64,000 nucleotides of DNA from an uncultured Bacteroidia bacterium (GCA_902774295.1 CACYHP010000002.1:186001-250000); one strand, 5' to 3'. Positions 28,592 to 38,048 are shown, counted from the stretch's first letter. A program made the numbers and translations. Notes: generated from the letters alone by a model not told the origin.

Positions 28592-29197
28592 ATGGAAGAA
28601 CTCAAAAAGATAAAACTCTTTGCTGGATGTAGCGACGAGGCTTTAGAGAGGCTTCTAAACCAACCTTGCCGTCGACAGGAATATCCTGCGGACAGACGGA
28701 TGCTCAACGTTGGCGACCCTTGTCGTGCTCTGATGGTGCTTGTCGATGGTCAGGCCGAGGCGCGCATGATGGGCGATGAAGGTCGCGAGGTGCTTGTGGA
28801 CCGTCTGAAAGCCCCAATGCTGCTGGCACCAGCGTTTCTTTTTGCCACACCCAACATCGTTCCAGTTGAGGTTACAGCTCTGACAGATTGCGTGGTGTGG
28901 CACATCAACCGCGAGGCGTTTTTCGAGTTCCTCCAGCAGGAGCCGACCGTTCTTCGCGCCTTCCTTGAAGTGCTTTCCGAGCGCGGCCATTTTCTGAGCG
29001 GTAAGATGCGCACTTTCGCTGTCAACGGCCTCCGCAACCGCATTCTCGAATACCTCGAAGTCCACGGCAGCATCACCTTCGTCGCCGATGTCGCCCAACA
29101 ATTAGGTGCCACAAGGCCTTCACTCAGCCGCATGCTTTCTGACATGCTGGACGAAGGCGTTATCACGAAAGACGTAAAAGGTTATAGATGTAAATAA
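28592..29197 (+). CDS. Crp/Fnr-family transcriptional regulator, probable HcpR
   Basis: A 201-residue protein with a cyclic-nucleotide-binding-like beta-barrel (residues about 10-120) and a C-terminal winged helix, LRNRILEYLEVHGSITFVADVAQQLGATRPSLSRML-type sequence from about 148, where ATRPSLSRML is the recognition helix. The Fnr-type Fe-S cysteine set is not apparent. Divergent pairing with hcp and the shared palindrome point to an HcpR role, sensing nitrosative stress and activating hcp. That assignment rests on context. Confidence 0.88.
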   Translation: MEELKKIKLFAGCSDEALERLLNQPCRRQEYPADRRMLNVGDPCRALMVLVDGQAEARMMGDEGREVLVDRLKAPMLLAPAFLFATPNIVPVEVTALTDCVVWHINREAFFEFLQQEPTVLRAFLEVLSERGHFLSGKMRTFAVNGLRNRILEYLEVHGSITFVADVAQQLGATRPSLSRMLSDMLDEGVITKDVKGYRCK

Positions 29198-29214
29198 TTT
29201 ACGGGGACAAAAAT

Positions 29215-29252
29215 AAAAAGTCAACCGATTGATATTCAATTAGTTGACTTTC
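29215..29252. terminator. Bidirectional terminator between the Crp/Fnr gene and tRNA-Phe
   Basis: Stem AAAGTCAAC / GTTGACTTT with an AT-rich loop. On the minus strand it directly follows tRNA-Phe and is trailed by T-rich sequence; on the plus strand it follows the Crp/Fnr stop. Confidence 0.75.
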
Positions 29253-29260
29253 TTGCTCCG

Positions 29261-29333
<73 letters not shown>

Positions 29334-29437
29334 CCTTTTTTGCGCTGCAAAGATACAACATTTTTCATTACCACAACAAGAAAAAATATTTTTTTTGATT
29401 TTTTTTAAAAAATATCAAATAATTCGCTCATTTTCAA

Positions 29438-29445
29438 TATTTTTG
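29438..29445 (+). promoter_or_regulatory. -7 promoter box of the coaX operon (TATTTTTG)
   Basis: TATTTTTGCA lies 18 bases before the coaX ATG and fits TAnnTTTG. Confidence 0.65.
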
Positions 29446-29463
29446 CATCCCATTTTGTAAGAA

Positions 29464-30195
29464 ATGAACGAATTTTTAACCATCGATATCGGCAACACCA
29501 AGGCAAAATATGCCGTCTTTAACGACAAAAAAATCGTCGAAACCAATGTTTTTGACCCATTATCTGACGATTTGGAGAAATTGTTAAAGCAGCATCCTTA
29601 TATTAATAAAGGTATCATCTCATCCGTCGGCGGAAAAGTTGACGAATGCCTCGCTCAGCTTAAAAACATCGAGATGATAGTGCTCTCGAGCAAGACCAAA
29701 CTGCCTTTCGCATTGACTTACAGGGAGAAAACGCAGATAGGAGCCGACCGGTTGGCGCTGGTGGCAGCAGCCTATGCCGAAAAACCACATCAAAACAGCC
29801 TCGTCATAGACATCGGGACGTGCATCACTTACGACATCCTGACCGCTGACGACCGTCATCTCGGCGGACCGATAAGCCCTGGCATGCAGCTGCGTTTCAA
29901 AACGATGCACGAGCATACCGCCCTACTACCCCTCTGCAAACCGACTCACGACGAACTGAAAATCGTTTGCGACGACACCGTCGAATGCCTCCAAAGTGGC
30001 GTGCAACTCGGAGTTTTATATGAAATAAAAGAATTTATCAAGCTTTATTCGTTGAAATTCAATGACTTAAACGTTTTTATCACGGGAGGTGACAATATTT
30101 TCTTGCAAAATAAGTTAGATTTTTGTAGTTTTGCAAGTTCAAACTTTATGTTTAACGGCTTGAGATTGATTTTGGAATATAATGAAAATCAATAA
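29464..30195 (+). CDS. coaX: Type III pantothenate kinase
   Basis: Phosphorylates pantothenate, the first step of coenzyme A synthesis. The 243-residue protein has the ASKHA-fold phosphate-binding loop DIGNTKAKY at residue 8, then GADRLALVAAAYAE near 96 and the second loop DIGTCITYDI near 118, followed by GGPISPGMQLRF. All are CoaX signatures. It heads an operon with an outer-membrane protein gene that overlaps it by 14 bp, and then TPR, lptC, CNNM and PpiD-like genes. Confidence 0.95.
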   Translation: MNEFLTIDIGNTKAKYAVFNDKKIVETNVFDPLSDDLEKLLKQHPYINKGIISSVGGKVDECLAQLKNIEMIVLSSKTKLPFALTYREKTQIGADRLALVAAAYAEKPHQNSLVIDIGTCITYDILTADDRHLGGPISPGMQLRFKTMHEHTALLPLCKPTHDELKIVCDDTVECLQSGVQLGVLYEIKEFIKLYSLKFNDLNVFITGGDNIFLQNKLDFCSFASSNFMFNGLRLILEYNENQ

Positions 30196-31468
30196 GTTAC
30201 AAAAAATGCTGTTTTTAGTTGTCATGGTTTTCATGACAACTTGTGGTGTTTTTGCGCAATCCGACATCTACTCACCTTATTCGAGATTCGGCTTGGGCAC
30301 GATCGACCAGACCAAGAACAACACCATCATGCAAGGCATGGGCGGCATTTGTAACGCAATGGAGGGCAAGCACTTACTGAACAACTCCAACCCGGCATCG
30401 TATGCCGAAATCGACTCTCTGACCTTCCTCTTCGACGCCGGTTTCTTCATGAAATACGTGACATACCGAACCGACGACGCCTCAGAAAAAGGTTCTAACG
30501 GATCGTTCGACTACTTTGACATCGGCTTTGGTGTGACAAAATGGTTGAAGATGGGTCTCGGTGTTGCGCCATACAGCAGCCGCGCCTACACCTCAAGAGC
30601 CGATTACGATTGGGATTATCCTTATAGCATTGACTATGAGGGCGCTGGAGGTCTTAACAAGATTTATTGGGCTAACGGTTTCAAGATCAGCAAAAGCATC
30701 TCTCTCGGTTTCAAGATGAATTATATCTTTGGAAATATCATCGATAAAACGACTTTGTATTTCCCAAATCACACTTATTTCTTTAACGAGAGACGCACTA
30801 ACAACTTGAGATTCAGCAGTTTAACCTTTGACTTGGGTCTTATCTTAAAGCATGAGTTTAAAGGCGACTATAAACTTACTTTCGGTGCGGTTTATTCATT
30901 GCCGACCGACATGACGGCGCATCGCGACGTGTATATCCGCACAATGTTCAAAGGCTATGGCACTTCTACAGAGAATCCTGTCGACACCATTTTATACAAG
31001 ACAAACGCAAGCACTCCTGTGAAATATCCGCAAGGCTTTGGCACAGGTATCACTTTGCAGAAAGGCGAGCGCTGGCTTGTAGGTATCGACTTCAACTGGA
31101 GCAACTGGTCGGCATTCCGCATCAACCATGTGAGCGACTCGCTTCAGGACTCATGGAACATCGCGATTGGAGGCAGCTATACACCTTATAGCACCAGCGT
31201 TTCCAGCTATTTCACAAAGCTGACATACCGCGCCGGATTCCATTATGACCAGACATATTTCAACATTTACGGAACTTCAATCAATAAATATGGTTTTACA
31301 TTGGGCGTTGGATTGCCGGTTCCAAGAGCCATGACAATGGTCAATGTAGCACTTGAATTCGGTAAGATGGGCACCACAAAAAACAATCTCGTCGAAGAGT
31401 CGTATTTCAACATTTCGTTGGGATTGTCATTGCACGACCGATGGTTTGTAAAACGAAGATATAAGTAA
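30182..31468 (+). CDS. Outer-membrane beta-barrel protein (OMPP1/FadL-like)
   Basis: A 428-residue protein with signal peptide (MLFLVVMVFMTTCGVFAQ) and the mature start SDIYSPYSRFGLGTIDQ, a motif I associate with Bacteroidota barrel proteins following coaX. Alternating beta strands continue to a terminal GLSLHDRWFVKRRYK. It may carry hydrophobic substrates, or may serve another envelope role. It overlaps coaX by 14 bp and lies 18 bases before the TPR gene. The substrate is unknown. Confidence 0.8.
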   Translation: MKINKLQKMLFLVVMVFMTTCGVFAQSDIYSPYSRFGLGTIDQTKNNTIMQGMGGICNAMEGKHLLNNSNPASYAEIDSLTFLFDAGFFMKYVTYRTDDASEKGSNGSFDYFDIGFGVTKWLKMGLGVAPYSSRAYTSRADYDWDYPYSIDYEGAGGLNKIYWANGFKISKSISLGFKMNYIFGNIIDKTTLYFPNHTYFFNERRTNNLRFSSLTFDLGLILKHEFKGDYKLTFGAVYSLPTDMTAHRDVYIRTMFKGYGTSTENPVDTILYKTNASTPVKYPQGFGTGITLQKGERWLVGIDFNWSNWSAFRINHVSDSLQDSWNIAIGGSYTPYSTSVSSYFTKLTYRAGFHYDQTYFNIYGTSINKYGFTLGVGLPVPRAMTMVNVALEFGKMGTTKNNLVEESYFNISLGLSLHDRWFVKRRYK

Positions 31469-31486
31469 TTTAAATAATTTAAAAAG

Positions 31487-32821
31487 ATGAAATTTAGAAA
31501 GATTTTATTCCTCGGAGCAGTTTTATGCATGTCATCAATCGCTTTTGCACAAAACTCAGAATGCGATGCCGACATCTCTGTCTATAGAGAGGCATTCAAA
31601 CAATGGGACGGAAAGGCATCAAGCGCCAATCCAGTAATGATTTCAGCATGGAGAAGAGTTTTCCTCAACTGCCCAAGCTACAAAGAGAGAACACTCACTG
31701 ACGGAACGAAAATCGTGAACAACGCTCTCATCAGAGGCACTAAAGACGAAGCTCTTAAAGAGAAATACATCGACACTCTCGTGATGGTTTACGAGACACG
31801 TATCCAGTATTTCCCAAAGACAAAAGCCGGCGACCAGGTAGGTAACATCAAAGGACGTATGGGTGTCGACCTCATGGCATTCCCATCACGTATGGAACAG
31901 GCTTACAATGCATTAAAAGAAGCCATTTTGATTGACGGCAACAATAGCAACTACGCATTCATCGACGCTTATTTCACAACCATTATCAATATGGTTAAAG
32001 CCGACAAACTTGATGAGTCAGTGATTCTCGACGAATACAGCCATCTTATGGACATCGCCGAATTCAATATCAAGAAATACACAGAGGAAGGCAACGAGAA
32101 AGCTTTGAACAACTACACCCAGACAAAAGCCAACCTCGAAGGCATGGTGCAGCCATATGCAAACTGCGAAGACCTCGTCCGCATCTATCAGAAGAAGTTT
32201 GACGCAGAACCTGACAATGTGGAGCTTCTCAACAAGATCGCAACAGTGCTCGCTGGAAGAAACTGCGACAAGAGCGACCTCTATCTCGCTGTGGCTATCA
32301 AGTTGCACAAACTCAACCCATCACCTGAGTCAGCGTACTTCATCGGCAAGAGATATCTCGTCGACCAGGAATACAGCAAGGCTGTCAGCTACCTCCTCGA
32401 AGCTACAAAATCATCAGACACCAAGTCAGCTGAGCAGGCTTACAAATATCTCGCTCAGATTATGCTTAAGGAAGGCAAAGGCGAACAGGGCCGCGCTTAT
32501 GCAAGAAAAGCTATCGAACTCGACAAGACCGACGGCGAGCCTTACATGATTATCGGCTACCTCTACGCCTCAGCAGGCAAGGAATGCAACGAGAACCCAT
32601 TGCATGCAAAAGCAGTGTTGTGGGCAGCAGTCGACAAGTTCCAGAAAGCTAAGGAAGTCGACCCTTCAATGGCAGCAAAGGCTAACGAAATGATCAGAGA
32701 CTACTCAAAGATGTTCCCAACAAGTGAAGACGCATTCTTCTACAATGTGTTTGAAGGCGACACCTATGAAGTGGGCTGCTGGATTAACGAAACCACAAAG
32801 GCAAGATTTTCGAATAATTGA
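31487..32821 (+). CDS. Secreted tetratricopeptide-repeat protein
   Basis: A 444-residue protein with signal peptide MKFRKILFLGAVLCMSSIAFA-Q. Repeats of the TPR type occupy about residues 225-400, for example SAEQAYKYLAQIMLKEGKGE and GRAYARKAIELDKTDGEPYM. The position between an outer-membrane protein gene and lptC suggests an envelope assembly role. Its TGA overlaps the TTG start of lptC by three bases. Confidence 0.8.
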   Translation: MKFRKILFLGAVLCMSSIAFAQNSECDADISVYREAFKQWDGKASSANPVMISAWRRVFLNCPSYKERTLTDGTKIVNNALIRGTKDEALKEKYIDTLVMVYETRIQYFPKTKAGDQVGNIKGRMGVDLMAFPSRMEQAYNALKEAILIDGNNSNYAFIDAYFTTIINMVKADKLDESVILDEYSHLMDIAEFNIKKYTEEGNEKALNNYTQTKANLEGMVQPYANCEDLVRIYQKKFDAEPDNVELLNKIATVLAGRNCDKSDLYLAVAIKLHKLNPSPESAYFIGKRYLVDQEYSKAVSYLLEATKSSDTKSAEQAYKYLAQIMLKEGKGEQGRAYARKAIELDKTDGEPYMIIGYLYASAGKECNENPLHAKAVLWAAVDKFQKAKEVDPSMAAKANEMIRDYSKMFPTSEDAFFYNVFEGDTYEVGCWINETTKARFSNN

Positions 32822-33384
32822 AAAAATTAGCCTATATATTATTGGAAATCAACATCATAGCACATCTTGTTATGATGTTGTTTTCTTGTGAAAACTCGAT
32901 GGAAAAGGTAAAGCAGTTCATCGACAACGACACTATTGTCGGGCTTATGGCTTATGATGTCGTTATCGAGAGAAGCGATTCGGGAATGATGGTGGCGAAG
33001 CTTATCGCTCCTGTCATGCGCACCATCGACGACCCCGACAGCGCAATGCTTGAATTTCCCAAGGGATTCGTCGCTTACATGTATGAAGGCGATACAGCAC
33101 CATCATCAATGATACGAGGTGACTATGGCGTGAATTACCAGAAAAAGGAACTCATTATCGCGAAACATAATGTAGTGGTGAAAAACGTAAGGACGGAAGA
33201 GGTTTTGGAAACAGAGACACTGTTTTGGAACCAGAAGAAAAAGAAGATTTATACAGGTGGCTTAGTGAAGATCTCCGGCCCCGACAAGTTGATTTTCGGC
33301 GACAGTCTGACTGCCAACGAGAACTTCAGTAAACGCGAGATCTTCGGCATCAGAGCTACCCTTGAGATAAACGAAGATGAGTAA
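32818..33384 (+). CDS. lptC: LPS export periplasmic protein LptC
   Basis: A 188-residue protein starting at TTG, which overlaps the stop of the TPR gene (TTGA), so translation is likely coupled. An N-terminal hydrophobic segment ends in LFSCEN, a lipobox-like site. The LptC beta-jellyroll follows, with VVIERSDSGMMVAKLIAPVM and ETLFWNQKKKKIYTGGLVKI, the latter being the characteristic late motif of LptC/OstA domains. It bridges LptBFG to LptA in LPS transport. The downstream CNNM gene overlaps it by 8 bp. Confidence 0.88.
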   Translation: MKKLAYILLEINIIAHLVMMLFSCENSMEKVKQFIDNDTIVGLMAYDVVIERSDSGMMVAKLIAPVMRTIDDPDSAMLEFPKGFVAYMYEGDTAPSSMIRGDYGVNYQKKELIIAKHNVVVKNVRTEEVLETETLFWNQKKKKIYTGGLVKISGPDKLIFGDSLTANENFSKREIFGIRATLEINEDE

Positions 33385-34642
33385 TTGGATTATTGTCATA
33401 ATATCACTTTTTGCGTCGGCGCTCTTTTCGGGTGTCGAGATCTCTTTTATCAGCTCCAACAGGCTGAAACTTGAGCTCGACCTTAAGAAAAAGAGGTTCT
33501 CCGCCAAGCTCATCAACCATTTTGTGAAGCATCAGTCACAGTTTATGGGCTGCATTTTGCTTGGCAACAACATCGCCAACGTGGTTTATGGCATTGCGAT
33601 GGCAAGGCTTCTTGAGCCATTGATTATCAGGGTTTTACCTGACGCCATCACCAACGAGTTCACCATTTTGATTTGCCAGACAGTGATTTCGACTTTATTG
33701 GTGCTTTTCGCGGCGGAATTCATCCCGAAGACGCTTTGCCGCATCAACCCGAATGGTCTGATGAGAGCCATGGCAATCCCGATGATGATACTTTACGTCA
33801 TCCTTTACCCATTGATTTTCATATACATAGGAATATCAGAGCTCATTATAAAATATGTCTTCAGGATGGAAATCGCGCCTGAGGATTACAAGTTGAGCAC
33901 CGTCGATTTGAACGATTATCTTAAAGAATACGCCGACCCTAACGAGGAGAACGACGATATCCAGCAAGGTATTGAATTGGTTCAAAATGCCATTGATTTT
34001 CAGACAGTTAAGCTTCGCGAATGCATGCAGCCGAGAAACGAGATCCAAGCAGTGGAGATCAACGACAGCATGGACGAGGTGAAGAGGGTTTTTGAAGAGA
34101 CCAAACACTCGAAAATCATTGTGTATGAAGACAATATCGACAATATTGTAGGATATATCCATATCAACGACCTGTTGCACGTTGGCGGAAGCATCAAGAA
34201 AAAAGTGCGTCAGATTGAGTTCTATCCTGAGACTTACGGAGCGCAGGACTTGCTGCAACGACTGTCGAAGAAACGCCAGAGCATAGCTGTTGTCGTTGAC
34301 GAATTCGGTGGCACAGCGGGTATCATCACGACGGAAGACCTTGTGGAGGAGATTTTCGGAGAGATTGAAGACGAATACGACGAGGAAGACGACATCGAAA
34401 AGACCATCGACGAGAACGACAGAATCTTCTCGGCACGACTTGAAATCGACTATCTCAACAAGACTTACAAATACAACTTCCCGGAGTCGGACGATTACGA
34501 GACTTTGGCGGGTTATATCATTCATTATCACGAAAGTATTCCACAAACAGGCGAAGAAATCGCTATCGGGGACTATCTTTTCAAGATTATCAAAGCATCA
34601 GAAACCAAGTTGGAAGAAGTGGAAATCAAAAGCAATCAATGA
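33377..34642 (+). CDS. CNNM/CBS-domain transporter (hemolysin/CorC family)
   Basis: A 421-residue protein with a CNNM (DUF21) membrane domain to about residue 180 (FSGVEISFISSNRLKLELDLK at 18-38, LGNNIANVVYG at 62-72), then tandem CBS domains (about 200-330, including ECMQPRNEI) and a C-terminal CorC/HlyC domain. The family is linked to Mg2+ or Co2+ efflux; the Bacteroidota member GldE is related. Overlaps lptC by 8 bp. Confidence 0.9.
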   Translation: MSNWIIVIISLFASALFSGVEISFISSNRLKLELDLKKKRFSAKLINHFVKHQSQFMGCILLGNNIANVVYGIAMARLLEPLIIRVLPDAITNEFTILICQTVISTLLVLFAAEFIPKTLCRINPNGLMRAMAIPMMILYVILYPLIFIYIGISELIIKYVFRMEIAPEDYKLSTVDLNDYLKEYADPNEENDDIQQGIELVQNAIDFQTVKLRECMQPRNEIQAVEINDSMDEVKRVFEETKHSKIIVYEDNIDNIVGYIHINDLLHVGGSIKKKVRQIEFYPETYGAQDLLQRLSKKRQSIAVVVDEFGGTAGIITTEDLVEEIFGEIEDEYDEEDDIEKTIDENDRIFSARLEIDYLNKTYKYNFPESDDYETLAGYIIHYHESIPQTGEEIAIGDYLFKIIKASETKLEEVEIKSNQ

Positions 34643-34688
34643 GTTAGCATTATTTTAACAAAAATGTTCATTGTATTGACTTTTTTCG

Positions 34689-34696
34689 TAAATTTG
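34689..34696 (+). promoter_or_regulatory. -7 promoter box of the PpiD-like gene (TAAATTTG)
   Basis: TAAATTTG followed by CA lies 47 bases before the ATG; a TTG at 34671 is at a short spacing of 15. The gene could also be read from the upstream operon. Confidence 0.5.
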
Positions 34697-34743
34697 CAGG
34701 CTTAAAATTAATACAGAAAAATAAATAAAAATAAAATAAAACT

Positions 34744-36522
34744 ATGGCAGCAATTGGAAAAATCAGACAGCACTATGGTATCTTAGTGATTATCATTGGT
34801 TTAGCTCTTTTGGCATTTGTTTTAGGTGATTTGATGAAGACACCAACCAGAAACAGGAGCAATGAGGTGGCAGTTGTTAACGGTGATAAAATCACCTACA
34901 AGGACTTTGAAAACAGAGCACAGCAGGTCATCACTTATCAGAAGAACATGCGCGGCGGTCTCACACGTGACGAGGAATTCAGCATCCGCAAACAGGTTCT
35001 TGATGATATGATTAGAAAAATCATCATGGAGGAAGAGTATAAAAACCTCGGCCTCACAGTTGCAAAAGACGAGTTGACAGACCTTTTCCTTGGTGAAAAC
35101 CCAAGCCAGTATGTTATTCAGAACTTCAGCGATGCCGAAGGTAACTTCCACAAAGACGAAGTCGCCCAGACTATTGCAAGTTTCAACGACATGACTCCTG
35201 AGGCTCAGGATATGTGGCTCAACTTTGAGAACTTCATCATTGAAGACAGAATCAGCGATAAATATCAGAGCCTTCTGAAGCACGGTTTCTATCTTCCAAA
35301 GAAGTTGGCTGACCGTTACAACGACAACAAGAACCTCAAGAGATCAGCAGATGTTTACGCAGTGCGTTACGTCTCTATCCCTGATTCAACAGTGGTTGTT
35401 ACAGAAAGCGACAAGAGAGAGTATTATGACACTTATTACAAGAAATATCCAACCGACGCAACACGCGGTATCGACTATGTGATTTTCGAGGTGAAGCCAT
35501 CAGCAGCCGACAAACAGGCAGCCAAGAAGTTCATCGAGGACCTCACAGCTGAGTTCAAAACAACAGATAACGTTGCAGGTTTTGTCAACTATAACTCAGA
35601 CACAGACGCTCCATTTGACGACACATGGATGAAAGCTTCAGATCTTCCTGTAGAACTTGAAGAAGCAGTTGCAAAGAACAATGTAGGTTTTGTTTACGGA
35701 CCATACGAATATGAAGGCGCATACAACGCTGCAAGAATCCTCGGTAAAGAGACACGTAACGACACATTGTGGGCACAGGTAGCAGTTGTGAAACGTGAAA
35801 TCACAGCCAGCACCGACACCGACAGAGCAGTCTTCGCAGAGGTGAACAAATTCGTCACTGAGAACAAGACAGAGGAACAGTTCAACAGCGCTATCGAGAC
35901 ATTAGGTCTCAACAAACGCACCAACCAATCAATCAGAAAGACCACAAACACCATCCCTGGTATCGGCAGTGCACGTGACCTCGTCCGCTGGACATTCACA
36001 GACGGCGTAAAAGTCGGTGACATGTCAAAGGTGTTCGCATACGAGAACATGTACGTGGTTGCAGTTTTGACAAAGAGCGTTCCTGAGGGTTATGCTCCAT
36101 ACGATGAGCTTGTCAGCAGCCATGCAACACAGATCATGAAGGAGAAGAAAGGCAAGATGATTGCTGAGAGAGCTAAGGCATACGGCACAGACTACCAAAA
36201 GATGATTGACGATCTCGGCGGCGAGTTCCTCACCGTTGACAACATCTCATACGACGGCCGTGGTTTCGGTAGCTTAGGCGTTGAAGAGAAGATCGGTGGT
36301 ACAACACTCGGCATCAAGGAAGGCGTTTATTCAGCACCTATCGAGGGTGGCAATGCATTTGCAATCGTGAAGGCTACAAAGACCACTCCAGCCGGTGAGA
36401 CAGACTACGCATCACTCCAGCGTGAGAAGAAGTCACAGTTCACCAACAGCATCGTCAACGGTGCTTACAACGCATTGTTTGAGAATGCCAAGGTGGAGAA
36501 CAACGGAATTTTGTTCTTCTAA
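34744..36522 (+). CDS. PpiD-like periplasmic chaperone lacking a recognisable parvulin domain
   Basis: A 592-residue protein with a single N-terminal anchor (residues about 14-29) and the SurA-N-like domain typical of Bacteroidota PpiD proteins (SNEVAVVNGDKITYKDFENRAQQ, then helical chaperone segments). Family members are about 700 residues and contain a parvulin rotamase domain marked by HILI. Here GPYEYEGAYNAARIL runs straight into WAQVAVVKREITAS, the sequence normally found after the rotamase, and no HILI-like motif occurs. The domain appears to be cleanly missing. It probably keeps chaperone but not isomerase function (inference). Confidence 0.85.
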   Translation: MAAIGKIRQHYGILVIIIGLALLAFVLGDLMKTPTRNRSNEVAVVNGDKITYKDFENRAQQVITYQKNMRGGLTRDEEFSIRKQVLDDMIRKIIMEEEYKNLGLTVAKDELTDLFLGENPSQYVIQNFSDAEGNFHKDEVAQTIASFNDMTPEAQDMWLNFENFIIEDRISDKYQSLLKHGFYLPKKLADRYNDNKNLKRSADVYAVRYVSIPDSTVVVTESDKREYYDTYYKKYPTDATRGIDYVIFEVKPSAADKQAAKKFIEDLTAEFKTTDNVAGFVNYNSDTDAPFDDTWMKASDLPVELEEAVAKNNVGFVYGPYEYEGAYNAARILGKETRNDTLWAQVAVVKREITASTDTDRAVFAEVNKFVTENKTEEQFNSAIETLGLNKRTNQSIRKTTNTIPGIGSARDLVRWTFTDGVKVGDMSKVFAYENMYVVAVLTKSVPEGYAPYDELVSSHATQIMKEKKGKMIAERAKAYGTDYQKMIDDLGGEFLTVDNISYDGRGFGSLGVEEKIGGTTLGIKEGVYSAPIEGGNAFAIVKATKTTPAGETDYASLQREKKSQFTNSIVNGAYNALFENAKVENNGILFF

Positions 36523-36534
36523 GACAGGATTCTG

Positions 36535-36597
36535 TTTTTAGACAGGATTAACAAGATTAACAGGATTTGTAGAGACGTCACAGTGTGGCGTCTCTAT
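36535..36597. repeat. ACAGGATTAACAAGATTAA repeat followed by a family B hairpin
   Basis: AGACAGGATTAACAAGATTA at 36540-36560 is followed by TAGAGACG...CGTCTCTA at 36570-36596. Arms match the family B hairpins elsewhere in the window. Confidence 0.7.
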
Positions 36598-36613
36598 ATT
36601 TTTTCAGTGACCA

Positions 36614-36656
36614 TAAAAAATGCGAAGCAGTCATAAACCACTTCGCATTTTGTTTT
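36614..36656. terminator. Bidirectional terminator between the PpiD-like and DegT genes
   Basis: Stem AAAATGCGAAG / CTTCGCATTTT with a 13-base loop and T-rich flank, between convergent genes. Confidence 0.8.
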
Positions 36657-36671
36657 GTTCAAATATGAGTT

Positions 36672-37793
36672 TTAGCACATCTCCAATACTGAATCAGTGA
36701 CGTACTTCAGCTGTTCGTCGGTGAATTCAGTGTGGATTGGGAGAGCCATCACGTGGTCGCAGAGGTATTCGCAGACCGGGAAGTCGCCTTTCTTGTAGCG
36801 TGGGTCGGCGTAGGCTTTCTGCATGTGCAATGCCACTGGATAGTAGATGGCGCATGCGATGCCTTTCGACTGCAGATGCTCCATCACCTTGGCACGGTCG
36901 AGGTCCTTCAACACCACCACATACTGATGATAGACGTGGTCGGTAAACGGAGCCGTCTTAGGTGTAACGATCTTGTCGGTCTGGGCAAATGCCTTCTCGT
37001 AATATGCAGCAGCATACTGGCGAGCCTTGATATATTCATCGAGATGTTTCAACTTGATGTCGAGCACTGCTGCCTGGATAGCGTCGAGACGTGAGTTAAC
37101 GCCCACATAGTCGTGATAATAGCGCACTTTCATACCATGGTTGACGACCACGCGCATCATGTCGGCGAGAGCGTCGTCGTTGGTGAAGATAGCACCACCG
37201 TCGCCGTAGCAGCCGAGGTTCTTTGATGGGAAGAATGAGGTGCAACCGATGTTGCCGATTGTTCCTGACTTCTTCACGGTGCCGTCTTTGAAGGTGTAAT
37301 GAGCACCGATAGCCTGTGCGTTGTCTTCAACGACATAGAGGTTATGACGTTTTGCGATGTCCATGATGGCATCCATGTTGGCGCATTGGCCGAACAGATG
37401 CACCGGCACGATAGCCTTTGTGCGAGGTGTGATAGCACGCTCAACAGCTTCAGGATCAATGCAATATGTCTCCATGTCGACATCCACCACCACTGGAGTG
37501 AGACGCAGCAAAGCGACCACCTCAGCTGTAGCGATGAAAGTGAACGAAGTGGTGATGACCTCGTCGCCAGGCTTCAGGCCGAGACCCATCATGGCAACCT
37601 GCAAAGCGTCGGTGCCGTTGGCGCAAGGAATCACGTGTTTCACATTGAGGTATTCCTGTAAATCTTCTTGAAATTTCTGGACAAAAGGACCGCCGATAAA
37701 GCCGCCCGTCGATAAAATCTGCTGGATGGCTGCATCCACCTCAGGCTTGATTTTGTTGTATTGACCTACGAGGTCAACCATTGGAATTTTCAT
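36672..37793 (-). CDS. DegT/DnrJ/EryC1/StrS family aminotransferase
   Basis: A 373-residue PLP-dependent fold-type I enzyme that transaminates a nucleotide-sugar, probably for polysaccharide or O-antigen synthesis. The PLP lysine lies in SFFPSKNLGCYGDGGAI (near residue 185-200). Other marks are the N-terminal MVDLVGQYNKIKPEVDAAI, ALQVAMMGLGLKPGDEVI and VVVEDNAQAIGAHY. The substrate cannot be read from the sequence. No other sugar-synthesis gene is near, and it stands alone with its own promoter. Confidence 0.92.
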   Translation of the reverse strand: MKIPMVDLVGQYNKIKPEVDAAIQQILSTGGFIGGPFVQKFQEDLQEYLNVKHVIPCANGTDALQVAMMGLGLKPGDEVITTSFTFIATAEVVALLRLTPVVVDVDMETYCIDPEAVERAITPRTKAIVPVHLFGQCANMDAIMDIAKRHNLYVVEDNAQAIGAHYTFKDGTVKKSGTIGNIGCTSFFPSKNLGCYGDGGAIFTNDDALADMMRVVVNHGMKVRYYHDYVGVNSRLDAIQAAVLDIKLKHLDEYIKARQYAAAYYEKAFAQTDKIVTPKTAPFTDHVYHQYVVVLKDLDRAKVMEHLQSKGIACAIYYPVALHMQKAYADPRYKKGDFPVCEYLCDHVMALPIHTEFTDEQLKYVTDSVLEMC

Positions 37794-37813
37794 GGTTTTA
37801 AATTTTTAAAGCG

Positions 37814-37821
37814 CAAAATTA
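37814..37821 (-). promoter_or_regulatory. -7 promoter box of the DegT gene (TAATTTTG)
   Basis: Minus-strand TAATTTTG fits TAnnTTTG, about 20 bases ahead of the start. Confidence 0.55.
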
Positions 37822-37873
37822 AAAAAATCTATAAAAGAAATCACAAATCAATACATATTTTTTTTACTTAGTT

Positions 37874-37990
37874 GGTCGCCTTCGGCTCAAAATCTAAAAA
37901 AATCCTTATAAAAATCTTTAAAAATTCTCTTTAAAAATTTTTGTTGGATTTTTTATTAGATTTTTATAAGATTTTGAGCCGAAGGCGACC
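37874..37990. repeat. 117-bp MITE-like element with 22-bp terminal inverted repeats
   Basis: The ends GGTCGCCTTCGGCTCAAAAT... and ...ATTTTGAGCCGAAGGCGACC are perfect inverted copies for 22 bases; the interior is AT-rich and partly self-complementary. There is no coding capacity. It makes up most of the 301-base gap between the DegT gene and rpmB. Confidence 0.85.
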
Positions 37991-38040
37991 ATAAAAAAAT
38001 AATTTTTCAAAAAAAATGTTTTTCGTTTCAAAAAAAGTTG

Positions 38041-38048
38041 TATTTTTG
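38041..38048 (+). promoter_or_regulatory. -7 promoter box of rpmB (TATTTTTG)
   Basis: TATTTTTGCA lies 47 bases ahead of the rpmB ATG. Confidence 0.65.

Noticed and set aside
33836..34546. Open frame of 236 codons opposite the CNNM gene
   Set aside because: Shadow frame in a gene whose CBS and CorC domains are evident.
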